Shown here in pieces: positions 43,066 through 53,229 of a stretch of DNA of 64,000 bases. Positions within the stretch are counted from its first letter, which is position 1; every line of letters begins with the position of its first letter. This DNA comes from an uncultured Coprococcus sp. (GTDB lineage: Bacteria > Bacillota > Clostridia > Lachnospirales > Lachnospiraceae): assembly GCA_947632705.1 (NCBI GenBank), contig CANRQE010000005.1, positions 1 to 64,000 on the forward strand, written 5' to 3'. The notes under the pieces were generated by a model. It was not told the DNA's origin, searched no databases, and worked only from the letters and a program-made list of their open reading frames with translations. The translations under genes were made by a program, and so were the position numbers.

Positions 43066-43608
43066 CTATTGAAATGTTACCAGATCATCTACGCTTTTTC
43101 TTGGCGGCATCTCCGGTGCAAATACCGGATACCCCATTGCAATAATCGCAGCAACTGTCTGACCTTCCGGAATACCTATAATCTCTCCGACTTTTTTATC
43201 ATCAAACACTCCGAGAATTACCGTTCCGATTCCTTTATCATGTGCTGCAAGACAAAATGTCTGTGCCGCAATCCCCGCATCAAACATCTCCCAGCGGTCT
43301 TCCTTGGATGTCGTAAAAGTTCCGTCCCTTTCATAGCCGCAGATCCCGTCCTTTTTCGTCAGGATCATGAGCTGCTTTGCCCGGCTGACCGTTTTCTCAT
43401 TCAATGCAAATCCAAGCAGTCCTTCCTCTGAAATTCTGGCAATGGTCTCAGGCTGTTCGATATAAATATAACGGACAATCTGTGTATTCTTCCATGACGG
43501 AGAATAGGATGCCAGCTCTACCAGTTCCCTGATCGTATCATGAGGAATCCGTTCATCCGTGAACTTTCTGACACTTCTTCTTGTTTTGATACATTCAACT
43601 GCTTCCAT
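43066..43608 (-). CDS. nitroreductase-family oxidoreductase
   Basis: A 180-aa FMN-binding protein. The TRRSVRKFT start (phosphate-binding Arg), SPSWKNTQIVRYI, and GIGTVILGVFDD ... GYPV are classic. It reduces nitro, quinone or other electron acceptors with NAD(P)H as a dimer. It has a truncated lid compared with NfsB, as many small Clostridia members do. It lies between a C39-like gene and the glutamine-kinase-like gene, each with their own spacing, and a terminator follows. Confidence 0.92.
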   Translation of the reverse strand: MEAVECIKTRRSVRKFTDERIPHDTIRELVELASYSPSWKNTQIVRYIYIEQPETIARISEEGLLGFALNEKTVSRAKQLMILTKKDGICGYERDGTFTTSKEDRWEMFDAGIAAQTFCLAAHDKGIGTVILGVFDDKKVGEIIGIPEGQTVAAIIAMGYPVFAPEMPPRKSVDDLVTFQ

Positions 43609-43659
43609 TTGTGTCCCTCCTGTTCAATTATCATATTCATGATACCATATTCTGCCGTC

Positions 43660-44373
43660 TTATATCAATCCCCGGATATATAAAATACTGCTGGTAATCC
43701 GTCCTCCGTAATGCTTAATATAATCCCGGTACTCTCTGTACCTGATATAATATTCCCTGCCCCATGAGGATACGACCAGATATTCCTCTTCTTTTATCTC
43801 CTGCACTCCGGTCACCACCACATAATGGGATTTTACTTGCTTTTTCAGGGACTCTTTCAGTTCGCCATCCTTATTAATATAGAAGGTCACGCCCTCCCGG
43901 CCCCAGAATTTCGGCGTATTCGGCCCGATTGACAAAACCACCGGTTTATTTTTTCTGATCAGATGCCGGATGTCTTTCATCATTGCTTCATCAGACAAAA
44001 ATACCTTCCAGGTCGCCTTCAGTCCAATGTCATTTAACAGAAAATACCGGTTCATGGCATGCTTCAAAGCAAATCCGTTCATACCGCCGGGCAGCATGCC
44101 AATTACGAATCTGGAATAAAAGAATTTTACATATTCCAGATAATCATTTTTATTGTATAACCCGTTCGGTTTACTGATCCTTCTGATTGCATCCGTCATC
44201 ATATTCGGATTCTGCTCGGCCAGATATATGCTGATATCCGCAAGTGCGATTGCACCGCATCCCGATTTCTGGAGCCGTTTTGACTTGCACCACGCCTGAT
44301 TGCCCCCATAACTTACAATATTCATATTCTTGACCTTTACATAATCCCTGTTTACCAGAAAATTATCACTCAT
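43660..44373 (-). CDS. C39-like peptidase-fold protein
   Basis: A 237-aa protein with papain-fold C39-like order: a Cys in KSGCGAIALAD, His in KSHYVVVTG and a later SSWGREYYI. The central Asp/Asn is not clear. No signal peptide is visible, so if it acts as a protease it would be cytoplasmic, which is unusual for the group. It may act on a peptide or as an inhibitor of one. No transporter or precursor gene is near. Length is normal for C39-like proteins. Confidence 0.7.
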   Translation of the reverse strand: MSDNFLVNRDYVKVKNMNIVSYGGNQAWCKSKRLQKSGCGAIALADISIYLAEQNPNMMTDAIRRISKPNGLYNKNDYLEYVKFFYSRFVIGMLPGGMNGFALKHAMNRYFLLNDIGLKATWKVFLSDEAMMKDIRHLIRKNKPVVLSIGPNTPKFWGREGVTFYINKDGELKESLKKQVKSHYVVVTGVQEIKEEEYLVVSSWGREYYIRYREYRDYIKHYGGRITSSILYIRGLI

Positions 44374-44593
44374 ACCTATACCTTCTTTTCCTCATCAAGC
44401 TTTGTAACGTCATCCGTCTGTCTTCTATTCCTAATTCTACTATAACACGTTTTGCCATGTTTTAATCATTATAGCACACATTGTTTTCTGCATCAACCAT
44501 TTTTCATACTATGTGAAGTAGTTTTTAAAACCACCATATATTTCTTTATGAATATGATTTTATATCCGTTATATACTTCTTAACAAATATTTC

Positions 44594-44622
44594 TTTACAA
44601 AATAAATGACTTCTGTTATAAA
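44594..44622 (+). promoter_or_regulatory. promoter of RNase P RNA
   Basis: TTTACA (44594-44599), a 17-base spacer and TATAAA (44617-44622), 8-9 bases before the RNA's 5' end. Confidence 0.85.
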
Positions 44623-44629
44623 ACTATAT

Positions 44630-45003
44630 GGAAGCCGGGCAAGTGATCGCGGCCATCATACCGCTGTCATACAGCGTTTAATGTTGATACGGTATATGGG
44701 TGAGGAAAGTCCGGGCTTCACAGGGCAGGGTGCCGGATAACGTCCGGTGGAGGCGACTCCCAGGCTAGTGCAACAGAAATAAACCGCCATTTTATGGTAA
44801 GGGTGGAAAGGCGAGGTAAGAGCTCACCGCTGGACTGGTAACAGGACAGGCCATGTAAACCCCACTCGAAGCAAGACCAAAGAGCAGCCATTTGGGCTGT
44901 GGGGACGATACAGTTGCCCGCTGCGTCCCAGGTAGGTCGCTTGAGCTTTATGGCAACATAAAGCCTAGATAGATGATCACTCCAGACATAACCCGGCTTA
45001 TCG
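44630..45003 (+). ncRNA. rnpB: RNase P RNA
   Basis: The catalytic RNA that trims tRNA 5' ends. P1 is AAGCCGGG (44632-44639) against CCCGGCTT (44992-44999). Conserved blocks GAGGAAAGTCCGGGC, GAGGCGACTCCC, ACAGAAA and GGTAAGAGCTCACCG are in the right order, and GATGATCACTCC with ACATAACCCGGCTTA closes the molecule. It is type-A-like by length and P-element layout. It has its own promoter and a bidirectional terminator shared with the nucleoside kinase gene. Confidence 0.97.
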
Positions 45004-45014
45004 TCCGACTTCCG

Positions 45015-45070
45015 AAAAAAGAGTCACATAATCTCTGTAACACAGACAGGTATTATGTGACTCTTTCTTA
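45015..45070. terminator. bidirectional terminator of rnpB and nucleoside kinase
   Basis: GAGTCACATAAT (45021-45032) pairs with ATTATGTGACTC (45052-45063), a perfect 12-bp stem. A-run before and TTTCTT after let it serve both convergent transcripts. Confidence 0.93.
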
Positions 45071-46066
45071 TATTTGAAAGCAGCCTCCCCCTACAAACTC
45101 CCGCAGGATAGAATTAAGCGGTATGTCTGCCGACGGTATTTCTTCAAATTGTCCGATAAAGATTTTCAGCCTCTTTGCATCCTGATAATAGACCGACTCC
45201 TCAGGCACAAGCTCCAACAGCGGTCTTGCAAGGGGTTTGATTACGCCATATTCATATAAAAGGCCCGAATTGAACATTGCGTCTGCTTCCGATTCATAAG
45301 GAAAGATATATTTTTCTTCACCCTTTCGTACCGAATTCCACATGGACAGGGTCTTTTCTACTCCATGCCCCCGGGTCCGGTAATCTCTTACCATTCTGCG
45401 CAGCAGCCTGCTGTCCATGGTAGAAACCTTCGTGTCCTCATCAATATGAATCTGATTCAGCGGACTGATATAAATCTTATATTTATCCTCTTTATTCAGG
45501 CTGTGCGTCATGGCAGGATTCAGGGAATGAATTCCCTCTAAGATCAGCACATCCTGATTTTCAATTTTTAATCTGTCTCCATGGTATTCCCGCCTGCCAA
45601 TTTTAAAATTAAATACCGGGAGTTCCAATTCCTTCCCTTCCAGAAGTGTGAGAAGATCATCGTTCAGTTTATCAACATCCAGCGCCTCCATACACTCAAA
45701 ATCATAATTTCCGTTTTCATCCTTCGGATTATCTTCACGGTTGACAAAATAATTATCTACTGCGATTGCATGAGGATGCAGTCCCATTGTCTGAAGCTGT
45801 ATTCTCAGGCGGTGAGAAAAGGTGGTCTTCCCGGCAGAGCTCGGTCCTGCAATCAGAATCACCCGTTTATTTTCCCGGACGATCTGTTTTGCCAGCTCGT
45901 AAATGGCGTTTTGCTGCATGGCTTCGCAAACCAGAATCAATTCCAGGCTTCCTCCGTCTTTGACTCTGTCGTTCAACTTGCTGACGGAATCTATATTTAC
46001 TTTTCTCGCCCACTTTTCTGCAGTCTCCTTCAGACTCAGGACACTGTGTCCGGCCGTATCACACAT
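45068..46066 (-). CDS. uridine kinase/phosphoribulokinase-family nucleoside kinase
   Basis: A 332-aa P-loop kinase. Walker A is LIAGPSSAGKTTF (about 72-84). DNYFVNRE follows with the substrate Asp, then EGIHSLNP and the RRMVRDYRTRG lid. The usual Clostridia relatives are about 550 aa, with TGS and synthetase-like domains in front; here only the kinase and about 65 residues before it remain. The ATG follows AGGAGG by 7 bases, so this is a genuine short form, not an assembly cut. It ends the dgt-dnaG-rpoD-trmK strand group. Confidence 0.85.
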   Translation of the reverse strand: MCDTAGHSVLSLKETAEKWARKVNIDSVSKLNDRVKDGGSLELILVCEAMQQNAIYELAKQIVRENKRVILIAGPSSAGKTTFSHRLRIQLQTMGLHPHAIAVDNYFVNREDNPKDENGNYDFECMEALDVDKLNDDLLTLLEGKELELPVFNFKIGRREYHGDRLKIENQDVLILEGIHSLNPAMTHSLNKEDKYKIYISPLNQIHIDEDTKVSTMDSRLLRRMVRDYRTRGHGVEKTLSMWNSVRKGEEKYIFPYESEADAMFNSGLLYEYGVIKPLARPLLELVPEESVYYQDAKRLKIFIGQFEEIPSADIPLNSILREFVGGGCFQI

Positions 46067-46187
46067 GTATGTACCTCCTGATGGAATTTACCTTTGTATA
46101 ACTATTCCAAACTTCTGCCATTTATAACTTTCTTTTCCGTTTTTCGAATATTTTCCGAAATGATATCCGGTCTTTCGAGACAAACGC

Positions 46188-46979
46188 TCATGTTTTTTCG
46201 TAATAAGCAAGCGCCCCGAGAATATAATCCTGTTCCTCCTTCAGCTTATCCGCCCTGGTTCTTGCCTTTTCGCTGCTCCGCGTCTCCAATTCCGCAAGAA
46301 TTCTTTCATGATCCGCATATTGTTTCTTCAGATAGGACAAAAGAACAGGATGCGCACAGGCCAGAAGATATTCTCCGTATCTGTCATATAATTCCTGTTT
46401 CTCATCCGGACCGTACGAACCTTGCGCGGCGTGCGCATCACCGCTGTCAGAATCCGGAGGCTGATCAGAAGACTTTGTTCTCGCATCCAGGATCGTATAA
46501 TACTTTCCCATATCAACAACCATTTCCTCCCGTACGATAACAATTCCCAGTTCTCTCAGTTTTTTCCTGACCAGACAGAGATCTGACTGGGGCTGAAGAA
46601 CAAGCTGACGGGCTGTAAATACCGTTTCTTTTTTCTGTTCCAGAATCCGGTTCATCAAAATTCCGCCCATACCTGCCAGAATAATGGTATCAACCTCATA
46701 CGGTCTGATGGCAGCAAGGCCGTCCCCCTGCCGGAGCTCAATACATTGTTCCATGTTTCTTTTTTTTATATTATTATAAGCAATGCTTAATGGACCCGGC
46801 CTGACGTCCGATGCGATCACCCTTTTTGCCCTTTGCCGCTCCATCAGATAAATGGAGACAAAGGCATGGTCGCAGCCAATATCCGCTACTGCCGCACCCT
46901 GTATGACCATATCGGCAACCGTCTTCATACGAACGGACAGATCCATCTTTTTCATATCCCGCTCCATAGCTGTCTGCAT
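46188..46979 (-). CDS. trmK: tRNA (adenine(22)-N1)-methyltransferase
   Basis: A 263-aa SAM-dependent enzyme that methylates A22 in tRNA. The SAM motif is ADIGCDHAFVSIYL (about 32-45), followed by IASDVRPGPLSIA and the family signature ILAGMGGILMNRIL (about 100-113). Its place right after rpoD is the usual one. The start is uncertain: ATG 46979 is 2 bases after the rpoD stop, and later in-frame ATGs near GAGCGGG would drop up to 11 residues. A Gly/Ser/Asp-rich insertion near 175-195 is variable in the family. Confidence 0.92.
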   Translation of the reverse strand: MQTAMERDMKKMDLSVRMKTVADMVIQGAAVADIGCDHAFVSIYLMERQRAKRVIASDVRPGPLSIAYNNIKKRNMEQCIELRQGDGLAAIRPYEVDTIILAGMGGILMNRILEQKKETVFTARQLVLQPQSDLCLVRKKLRELGIVIVREEMVVDMGKYYTILDARTKSSDQPPDSDSGDAHAAQGSYGPDEKQELYDRYGEYLLACAHPVLLSYLKKQYADHERILAELETRSSEKARTRADKLKEEQDYILGALAYYEKT

Positions 46980-46981
46980 AT

Positions 46982-48109
46982 TTAGTAAATATAATCCTTT
47001 AATTTTCTGCTCCGGCTCGGATGTCTGAGCTTTCTGAGAGCCTTCGCCTCAATCTGCCGGATACGCTCCCTGGTTACATTGAATTCCTTTCCAACCTCTT
47101 CCAGCGTCCGCGCACGGCCGTCCTCCAGTCCAAACCGCAGGGTCAAAACCTTCTTTTCCCGATCTGTCAGTGTATCAAGCACCTCCACCAGCTGCTCTTT
47201 TAACAAAGTAAATGCCGCAGCATCAGCCGGTACAGGTACATTATCATCCTGAATAAAATCTCCCAGATGGCTGTCTTCTTCCTCACCGATCGGGGTTTCT
47301 AAAGATACCGGTTCCTGTGAAATCTTCAGAATTTCCCGAACACGCTCTACCGGTATATCCATAACCTCTGCAATTTCTTCCGGCTGCGGTTCCCGTCCAA
47401 GCTCCTGTAAGAGCTGTCTGGAAACACGAATCAACTTATTGATCGTCTCTACCATATGCACCGGTATACGGATTGTCCGGGCCTGATCTGCAATTGCTCT
47501 TGTAATCGCCTGACGAATCCACCAGGTTGCATAAGTGGAGAATTTATATCCCTTCCTGTAATCAAATTTTTCCACTGCTTTGATCAGTCCCAGATTTCCT
47601 TCCTGAATCAGATCCAGAAACAGCATACCTCTGCCTACATAACGCTTTGCAATGCTGACTACCAGGCGGAGATTGGCCTCTGCCAGTTTTTTCTTTGCCT
47701 GTTCGTCTCCTTCCTCCATCCTCTGGGCCAGCTCAATTTCCTCTTCCGCACTCAGTAACGGAACCTTTCCGATTTCCTTCAGATACATCCTGACAGGATC
47801 CTCAATACTGATACCATCCGGTACGGATATATCTATCTTTTCCACATCCTCATCCAGATCCTCTAACAGGATCTCATCGTCATCGTCCTCTTCCGTGATT
47901 GTCAGGATATCCACGTTATGCCCTTCCAGAAAAGCAAAGATCACTTCCATACGTTCCAGATTCAGTTCAATCTCTTTGGCATCATTAAAGAATTTAATAA
48001 TTTCCGTATCCTCAATTACCATTTTCTTTTTCTTTGCCATTTCCAGAAGCCCCTGTAATTTTGCCTGGAATTTTTCTTCAATTAAATCCTTTTTTTCCTG
48101 AGATTCCAT
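46982..48109 (-). CDS. rpoD: primary sigma factor RpoD/SigA
   Basis: A 375-aa housekeeping sigma factor. Region 1.1-like front is followed by an acidic linker, region 1.2 ([16 protein letters not shown]), region 2 ([39 protein letters not shown], the -10 reader), region 3 ([13 protein letters not shown]) and region 4 with the helix-turn-helix [20 protein letters not shown] (-35 reader). It is coupled to dnaG upstream (31 bases) and trmK downstream, the classic Firmicutes order without rpsU. Confidence 0.98.
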   Translation of the reverse strand: MESQEKKDLIEEKFQAKLQGLLEMAKKKKMVIEDTEIIKFFNDAKEIELNLERMEVIFAFLEGHNVDILTITEEDDDDEILLEDLDEDVEKIDISVPDGISIEDPVRMYLKEIGKVPLLSAEEEIELAQRMEEGDEQAKKKLAEANLRLVVSIAKRYVGRGMLFLDLIQEGNLGLIKAVEKFDYRKGYKFSTYATWWIRQAITRAIADQARTIRIPVHMVETINKLIRVSRQLLQELGREPQPEEIAEVMDIPVERVREILKISQEPVSLETPIGEEEDSHLGDFIQDDNVPVPADAAAFTLLKEQLVEVLDTLTDREKKVLTLRFGLEDGRARTLEEVGKEFNVTRERIRQIEAKALRKLRHPSRSRKLKDYIY

Positions 48110-48140
48110 GTTATCCGTTCCTCCATAAATATATAATAGT

Positions 48141-49916
48141 TTAACCTTTTTTCAATGAAATATGCAATTTTGTGATTCCGGCTTTTTCCTGAATCAGTTT
48201 CTGCATTTCCTTTATGTCCTTCACCTGTGCCAGCTGTTCCTCTATACGGGCAGTTTTTACCTTTTTTACAACATCGGTAATCGCATTGTTCACTTCCTCC
48301 GGTGACATATCCAGACGCAGATCCGTCTGCAGCATCTCTGCCACCATACGCTGCTCTTCCAGCTCCTCAAAGAGAGCCACCACCGTTGCCGGCTCCACCC
48401 TGCCTTTCTTTTTGTATTGGGCAAAGATTTTCTCTGCCACCGTCCGGCAGATTCCTTCTTCAAAGCACTGTTCATCAATGATGCCGTCTAAAAGGGCAAA
48501 CAGCTCCGGTTCATTGACCAGCCAGGTCAACAGCATTTTTGCCGCTTTATTCCCGCCGGTTCTCCGCGCTGCTTCATGTTCCGTCCGCCGTTCCTCCCTA
48601 ACAACGATTTCCGGTTTTGTGACGCCCGCTATCCCATATTGATGCACTAATTCTTCCAAAGCCTGACTATCCATGTGATACCGGTTGGCAATCGCCTCAA
48701 TATAGTTTCTGCGTTCAAGCACCTCATCTATCTGCGCCAGTTTTTTCGCACATTCCCTTTGAAACCGGGTGCGTTCCTCAGGATCTCGCTGATTATATCG
48801 TTCCGACAAAATCCTTGCCTCAAACATCATGGCACTTTCCGCCTGTACCACGCGTTGTTCAAACCCTTCGCCGCCTTCCGCACGGATCAGCTCATCCGGA
48901 TCCTTATAAGGTCTCATATCAATGACTCTTGCCGATATCCCGACCTCCCGGAGAATGGCTATCACCTTCTGTGTTGCGGCAACCCCCGCATCGTCACTGT
49001 CATATGCAAGATATACCTCATTCGTATACCGCTTTAAAATATTGGCATGTCCGAATGTAAATGCCGTTCCAAGCGATGCTACCGCATTATCAAAGCCGGC
49101 CTGATGCATGGCAATCACATCCATATAGCCTTCACAGCAGATAAAGCCTTTTCTCCGGCTTCTTTTTGCAAGATTCATAGCGAACAGATTGCGGCTCTTA
49201 TCAAAGACTGCGGTATCACTGGTATTGATATACTTTGGTTTTCCGTCTCCTAAGACACGTCCGCCAAACGCTATGACCTTGCCGTTGATATCAAGAATCG
49301 GTATCATGGCACGATTCCAGAACTTGTCCGAACCTCCGGTCTTCTCATTGATTTCAACCAATCCGGAATCTTTTAATTGTGCATCCGTATAGCCCTTTGA
49401 TTTTAAATACCGGTATAAATCATCCTGATAGATATCTGCATACCCCAGACCGAAATTGTTGATTGTCTCATCTGTCAGTCCTCTGTCTTTAAAGTATGCA
49501 TAGGCTCTTTTCCCATGCTCTCCATGTTTTAAAATATAATGGAAATATGCGGCGGCCGCCTTATTCATCTCCCGCAAAACTACCTTATACTGCTCTTTTG
49601 ACCGTTGTTCTGCCGAAGCGTCCCGTTCCGGCAGAACAACCCCCGCACGATTTGCCAGATGCTCCAACGCCTCCGGAAAATTCATATTTTCATACTCCAT
49701 CACGAAGGTAAATACATTTCCTCCGACTCCACAGCCAAAGCAATGGAACATCTGCTTGTCCCTGCTTACCTTAAAAGACGGCGTCTTTTCATGATGAAAC
49801 GGACAGCAGGCTTCATAAGAATTTCCTTTGCGCCGCAGACTGGTATATCCATTGATCACGTCAACAATATCATTTCGGGATAAAACCTCGTCAATGACAT
49901 CATCTGAATAATACAA
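48141..49916 (-). CDS. dnaG: DNA primase
   Basis: A 591-aa primase. The CHC2 zinc finger ([12 protein letters not shown] ... CFGCG) is followed by the TOPRIM domain with [20 protein letters not shown] and the acidic [10 protein letters not shown]. The C-terminal helicase-binding domain is present but weakly conserved, as usual. It lies between dgt and rpoD in one operon (spacings 18 and 31 bases). Confidence 0.97.
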   Translation of the reverse strand: MYYSDDVIDEVLSRNDIVDVINGYTSLRRKGNSYEACCPFHHEKTPSFKVSRDKQMFHCFGCGVGGNVFTFVMEYENMNFPEALEHLANRAGVVLPERDASAEQRSKEQYKVVLREMNKAAAAYFHYILKHGEHGKRAYAYFKDRGLTDETINNFGLGYADIYQDDLYRYLKSKGYTDAQLKDSGLVEINEKTGGSDKFWNRAMIPILDINGKVIAFGGRVLGDGKPKYINTSDTAVFDKSRNLFAMNLAKRSRRKGFICCEGYMDVIAMHQAGFDNAVASLGTAFTFGHANILKRYTNEVYLAYDSDDAGVAATQKVIAILREVGISARVIDMRPYKDPDELIRAEGGEGFEQRVVQAESAMMFEARILSERYNQRDPEERTRFQRECAKKLAQIDEVLERRNYIEAIANRYHMDSQALEELVHQYGIAGVTKPEIVVREERRTEHEAARRTGGNKAAKMLLTWLVNEPELFALLDGIIDEQCFEEGICRTVAEKIFAQYKKKGRVEPATVVALFEELEEQRMVAEMLQTDLRLDMSPEEVNNAITDVVKKVKTARIEEQLAQVKDIKEMQKLIQEKAGITKLHISLKKG

Positions 49917-49934
49917 ACCTAAAACCTCCTCTGC

Positions 49935-50939
49935 CTATCCCTGCCACGATCTCGGTATATAGATATCTTTAAATTTCTCCGTTGCATAATTATCCGTCAT
50001 ACCCGCAATATAATCACAGACTACCGTGGACTGGTCTTCTCCCATCAGAATCATTTCCACGCTCTCCCTGTTCAGTCTGCTGATATCTTCCATAAAATAT
50101 GTATATAACACTGATATCATTTTCTCTGCCTTGCTCTCCTCACTCTTTGCAACAGGATTCGTGTACAGATGTTGAAACATATAGCTTCTAAGATCCTGCA
50201 GGGCCTCCGCAATCTCATCCGACATCAGGATTGCTTCCCGGTCCAGGCTTGTCCTTATAATATCATGTATAATCGTATCCAGACGCTTACTGGTACTATG
50301 TCCCAAAACATTGGTTGTATTAACCGGCAGATCCTCTTCTTTTAAAATCTTTCCCCGGATGGCATCATCAATATCATGGTTCACATAGGCAACCTTATCT
50401 GATATTCTGACAATACAGCCCTCCAGTGTAGACGGGTGACCTCCCGTTCTGTGATTGAGGATACCATCCCTGACTTCCCATGTCAGATTCAGACCGTTTC
50501 CGTTGTTTTCCAGCTTTTCTACCACACGGAGACTCTGCTCATTGTGACAAAAGGGTGTCCGCGTATATTTTGACAGAGCTCTTTCCCCTGCATGTCCAAA
50601 CGGAGTATGTCCCAGATCATGCCCCAACGCAATCGCTTCTGTCAAATCCTCATTTAAACGAAGAGCTCTCGCAATCGTTCTGGCAATCTGCGCCACCTCA
50701 AGTGTATGAGTCAGACGCGTTCTGTAATGATCTCCGTCCGGAGCCAGAAATACCTGCGTCTTATGCTTCATGCGGCGGAAGGATTTGCAATGAAGAATCC
50801 TGTCCCGATCCCTTTGGAATTCTGTCCGGATATCACATTTTTCTTCATTTTTCTCCCGTCCCCTGGAAGCGTCACTGAAAGCTGCACAACTTTGATATAT
50901 CTCGTGTTCTCTTTTTTCAAATAATTCTCTGATATTCAT
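49935..50939 (-). CDS. dgt: dGTP triphosphohydrolase-like HD protein
   Basis: A 334-aa HD-domain enzyme. The HD motif is split over RTRLTHTLEVAQIARTIAR and LGHDLGHTPFGHAGE, and KFDY-like SDKVAYVNHDIDDAI follows. It hydrolyses dGTP or other dNTPs to nucleoside and triphosphate. It is the first gene of the dnaG-rpoD operon, its usual place in Clostridia. It is shorter than E. coli Dgt and matches the shorter Firmicutes form. Confidence 0.95.
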   Translation of the reverse strand: MNIRELFEKREHEIYQSCAAFSDASRGREKNEEKCDIRTEFQRDRDRILHCKSFRRMKHKTQVFLAPDGDHYRTRLTHTLEVAQIARTIARALRLNEDLTEAIALGHDLGHTPFGHAGERALSKYTRTPFCHNEQSLRVVEKLENNGNGLNLTWEVRDGILNHRTGGHPSTLEGCIVRISDKVAYVNHDIDDAIRGKILKEEDLPVNTTNVLGHSTSKRLDTIIHDIIRTSLDREAILMSDEIAEALQDLRSYMFQHLYTNPVAKSEESKAEKMISVLYTYFMEDISRLNRESVEMILMGEDQSTVVCDYIAGMTDNYATEKFKDIYIPRSWQG

Positions 50940-51038
50940 ATGCAGACCAAAAAATCCTTTCCTTATAAGTTATTCTACAAACTTATTAAAAAACCTTTTT
51001 TATTTTTATATTTTTTCTCTTCTTTTGGATTTTCCCAC

Positions 51039-51076
51039 AAAAAAACCTCTTTGCTTACCATGCAAAGAGGTTTTTC
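51039..51076 (-). terminator. terminator after prsA-like gene
   Basis: AACCTCTTTGC (51044-51054) pairs with GCAAAGAGGTT (51062-51072), followed on the minus strand by TTTTTTGTG. Confidence 0.93.
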
Positions 51077-51089
51077 AAACATATTTACG

Positions 51090-52181
51090 TTAATTGGTTC
51101 CGACCACGCCAACCGTTTCCATATCTGCTACCAGAGATGCCATATCAAAGTCTGCCCATACCGTTCCTTCCATATCCTTTTCCTCATCTACCGGTATAGA
51201 GGCAAGCCACATATTCTTCTCCTCATCATATTGTGTCGATAAATTTTCCGAAACCAGCGTCTGAATATAACTGTCTCTCATTGATTCATCATCCGCAGTT
51301 AACATAACTATAATAGAATATCCAAGGGTATCTTCCAGCACTTCTGTACACTCGCCCTCCTTCAGGGTGTCAAGCATCTGATTTGTTTCCTCATCATAAG
51401 CACCGATAAAGCCGGCCCGTTCACTGGAATAAGCGGCAACAGCATATTCTTCTGCCACCTCTTCGTAAGAAGCCCCGTTTTGCAGCTTCTCTCGCGCCTC
51501 CTCTGCCTGTGCCTTCACCTCTGCTTTTTTATCCTCTGAAACATAAATGTAGTTGCCTTCCTCATCTGTTGCCGGCTCCTGATTCTCATTTACTTCAACA
51601 GTCGGGAAGAGCATATAATAAATCGTATGGAATTTTACATCCTGATAATCTTCCGTAAAACCGTCCTGCAAAGTCTGTCCGATATCATTCCGTACATCGT
51701 TTTCAAATTTGCTGACAATTGCCTGTTCTTCAAAAATCCTGCTGATCACATCGTCTGATATTCCATATTTATCCAGAATATCCTGTGGAAACCGCCCTTT
51801 AAAACCATCAACCATATTGTTTACATATTCCATGTCACTTTCATTCAGTTCTGTTCCCTGCTTAACAGCATAATCATAGATGATCTTATTCTCCCGGAGC
51901 AGAGATAATGCGGTATCCCGCTGTTTACTTTCCACATTCTCATTCCAGGAAGCGGATGTATAGCCCTGCATATATATAACCTGCATCGCATAAAGAATCA
52001 TTTCATCCATGTAAATATCATAATCCCCTATTACCATAGCCTTTGTCTGTGAAGCCTCCTCCACACTATAACCGCCTTCCATGTTCAGCCCGCTGTCGGA
52101 TTTGCCGGGACTGCATGCCGTCATGCCAAGTAACAGTGAAGCTCCTACTATTCCTGCTATAATATGTCTCTTATATTTCAT
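51090..52181 (-). CDS. PrsA-like foldase lipoprotein
   Basis: A 363-aa lipoprotein. The signal peptide ends in the lipobox LGMTAC (about 18-23). A SurA/PrsA N-terminal helical region is followed by a parvulin-type peptidyl-prolyl isomerase domain (VKFHTIYYMLFP; AREKLQNGASYEEVAEEYA; GYSIIVMLT). It would assist folding of secreted proteins outside the membrane. The parvulin core is partly degenerate, with an acidic insert, so isomerase activity is uncertain. It has its own promoter and terminator. Confidence 0.85.
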   Translation of the reverse strand: MKYKRHIIAGIVGASLLLGMTACSPGKSDSGLNMEGGYSVEEASQTKAMVIGDYDIYMDEMILYAMQVIYMQGYTSASWNENVESKQRDTALSLLRENKIIYDYAVKQGTELNESDMEYVNNMVDGFKGRFPQDILDKYGISDDVISRIFEEQAIVSKFENDVRNDIGQTLQDGFTEDYQDVKFHTIYYMLFPTVEVNENQEPATDEEGNYIYVSEDKKAEVKAQAEEAREKLQNGASYEEVAEEYAVAAYSSERAGFIGAYDEETNQMLDTLKEGECTEVLEDTLGYSIIVMLTADDESMRDSYIQTLVSENLSTQYDEEKNMWLASIPVDEEKDMEGTVWADFDMASLVADMETVGVVGTN

Positions 52182-52217
52182 TCCCTTTCTTCCTCCAGTT
52201 GATATGAATTCTGTAAC

Positions 52218-52246
52218 ATTTTAGTTTACTTCCATGATACAGTCAA
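52218..52246 (-). promoter_or_regulatory. sigma-A promoter of prsA-like gene
   Basis: TTGACT (52241-52246), a 17-base spacer and TAAAAT (52218-52223), 37 bases from the start codon. Confidence 0.8.
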
Positions 52247-52286
52247 GCATTTTCACATTATTTACATACAAAAAACAATTCTTTAC

Positions 52287-52318
52287 AAAAAAAACCGACC
52301 TGATCGGATCAGGTCGGT
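52287..52318 (-). terminator. terminator of the sugar ABC operon
   Basis: ACCGACCTGAT (52294-52304) pairs with ATCAGGTCGGT (52308-52318), followed on the minus strand by TTTTTTTTG. Confidence 0.95.
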
Positions 52319-52338
52319 CATAAATTTTCATCATTCTA

Positions 52339-53214
52339 TTACTCTTTGACACCGCCAAGGGCGACACCTGCGATAATATACTTTGATAAAGCAAAGTATA
52401 CAATAAACAGTGGCAATACGGTCAATGTAAGACCTAAGTATACATAACCATAATTAACACGAATCGCATCTGACTTCAAGCCCTGTACAAACATTGGAAG
52501 TGTATATTTACCTGTATCTGAAATCATCATTGTAGGTGTATACAGGTTATTCCATGATGCAATAAATGCGAAGATGGCCTGTGTTGCCATGGCCGGTTTC
52601 ATAAGAGGAAGTGCAATCCTGTTAAAGGTTGCAAACTCACCGGAACCATCTATTCTTGCTGCCTCAATGATTTCGACAGACAAAGCACTCTGCATGTACT
52701 GCTTCATAAAGTAAACAGTAGACGGAGCTGCTGCTGCCGGAATAATCAGGGTTGCATAAGAACCGTATAAACCAATCTTCTGCATAAAGCTCATGAAACC
52801 GATAATTGATACCTGTGCAGGAATCATCATAATTGCCATAATGAATGACCATGCAAGATTTCTCAATTTAAACTGATATACAGAAAGTCCGTAAGCTGTC
52901 AAAGTTGCACAATATACCTGCAGAATTGTTGCCGGAACAGAGATCATAACACTGTGAAGCATTGCCATCCAAACGGAGGTTGCCGTACCCTTTGTCTCAG
53001 CTAACATACCCTTCAGGTTGTTCACTATCTCACCACCAGGCAGAAGTGAAATACCCTGCTGGATTCTGGATGATGGAAGTGTTGCATTAACAATCATAAT
53101 ATAGAATGGAAAAATACTCATAAAGCAAAGGATTATGCAAATAACGGTACGAAATATCTTCTTCGCACGAATCTTCGCTGAATAACTTTCATCTGCGCTT
53201 GTTGTTTTAGCCAT
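52339..53214 (-). CDS. carbohydrate ABC transporter permease (MalG type)
   Basis: A 291-aa inner-membrane protein with six helices. The ABC coupling signature is EAARIDGSGEFATFNRIALPLMKPA, split here (EAARIDGSGEF at about 180-190). The C-terminal KYIIAGVALGGVKE is standard for MalG-type permeases. It forms the channel with the MalF-type partner 15 bases upstream. No ATP-binding gene is adjacent, so it probably shares an MsmX-like ATPase encoded elsewhere. Confidence 0.95.
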   Translation of the reverse strand: MAKTTSADESYSAKIRAKKIFRTVICIILCFMSIFPFYIMIVNATLPSSRIQQGISLLPGGEIVNNLKGMLAETKGTATSVWMAMLHSVMISVPATILQVYCATLTAYGLSVYQFKLRNLAWSFIMAIMMIPAQVSIIGFMSFMQKIGLYGSYATLIIPAAAAPSTVYFMKQYMQSALSVEIIEAARIDGSGEFATFNRIALPLMKPAMATQAIFAFIASWNNLYTPTMMISDTGKYTLPMFVQGLKSDAIRVNYGYVYLGLTLTVLPLFIVYFALSKYIIAGVALGGVKE

Positions 53215-53229
53215 TATTCACACACCTCC

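Noticed and set aside
46102..46191. 29-codon frame overlapping the trmK stop (ATGA)
   Set aside because: No recognisable protein and no supporting ribosome site beyond trmK's own end; probably chance.
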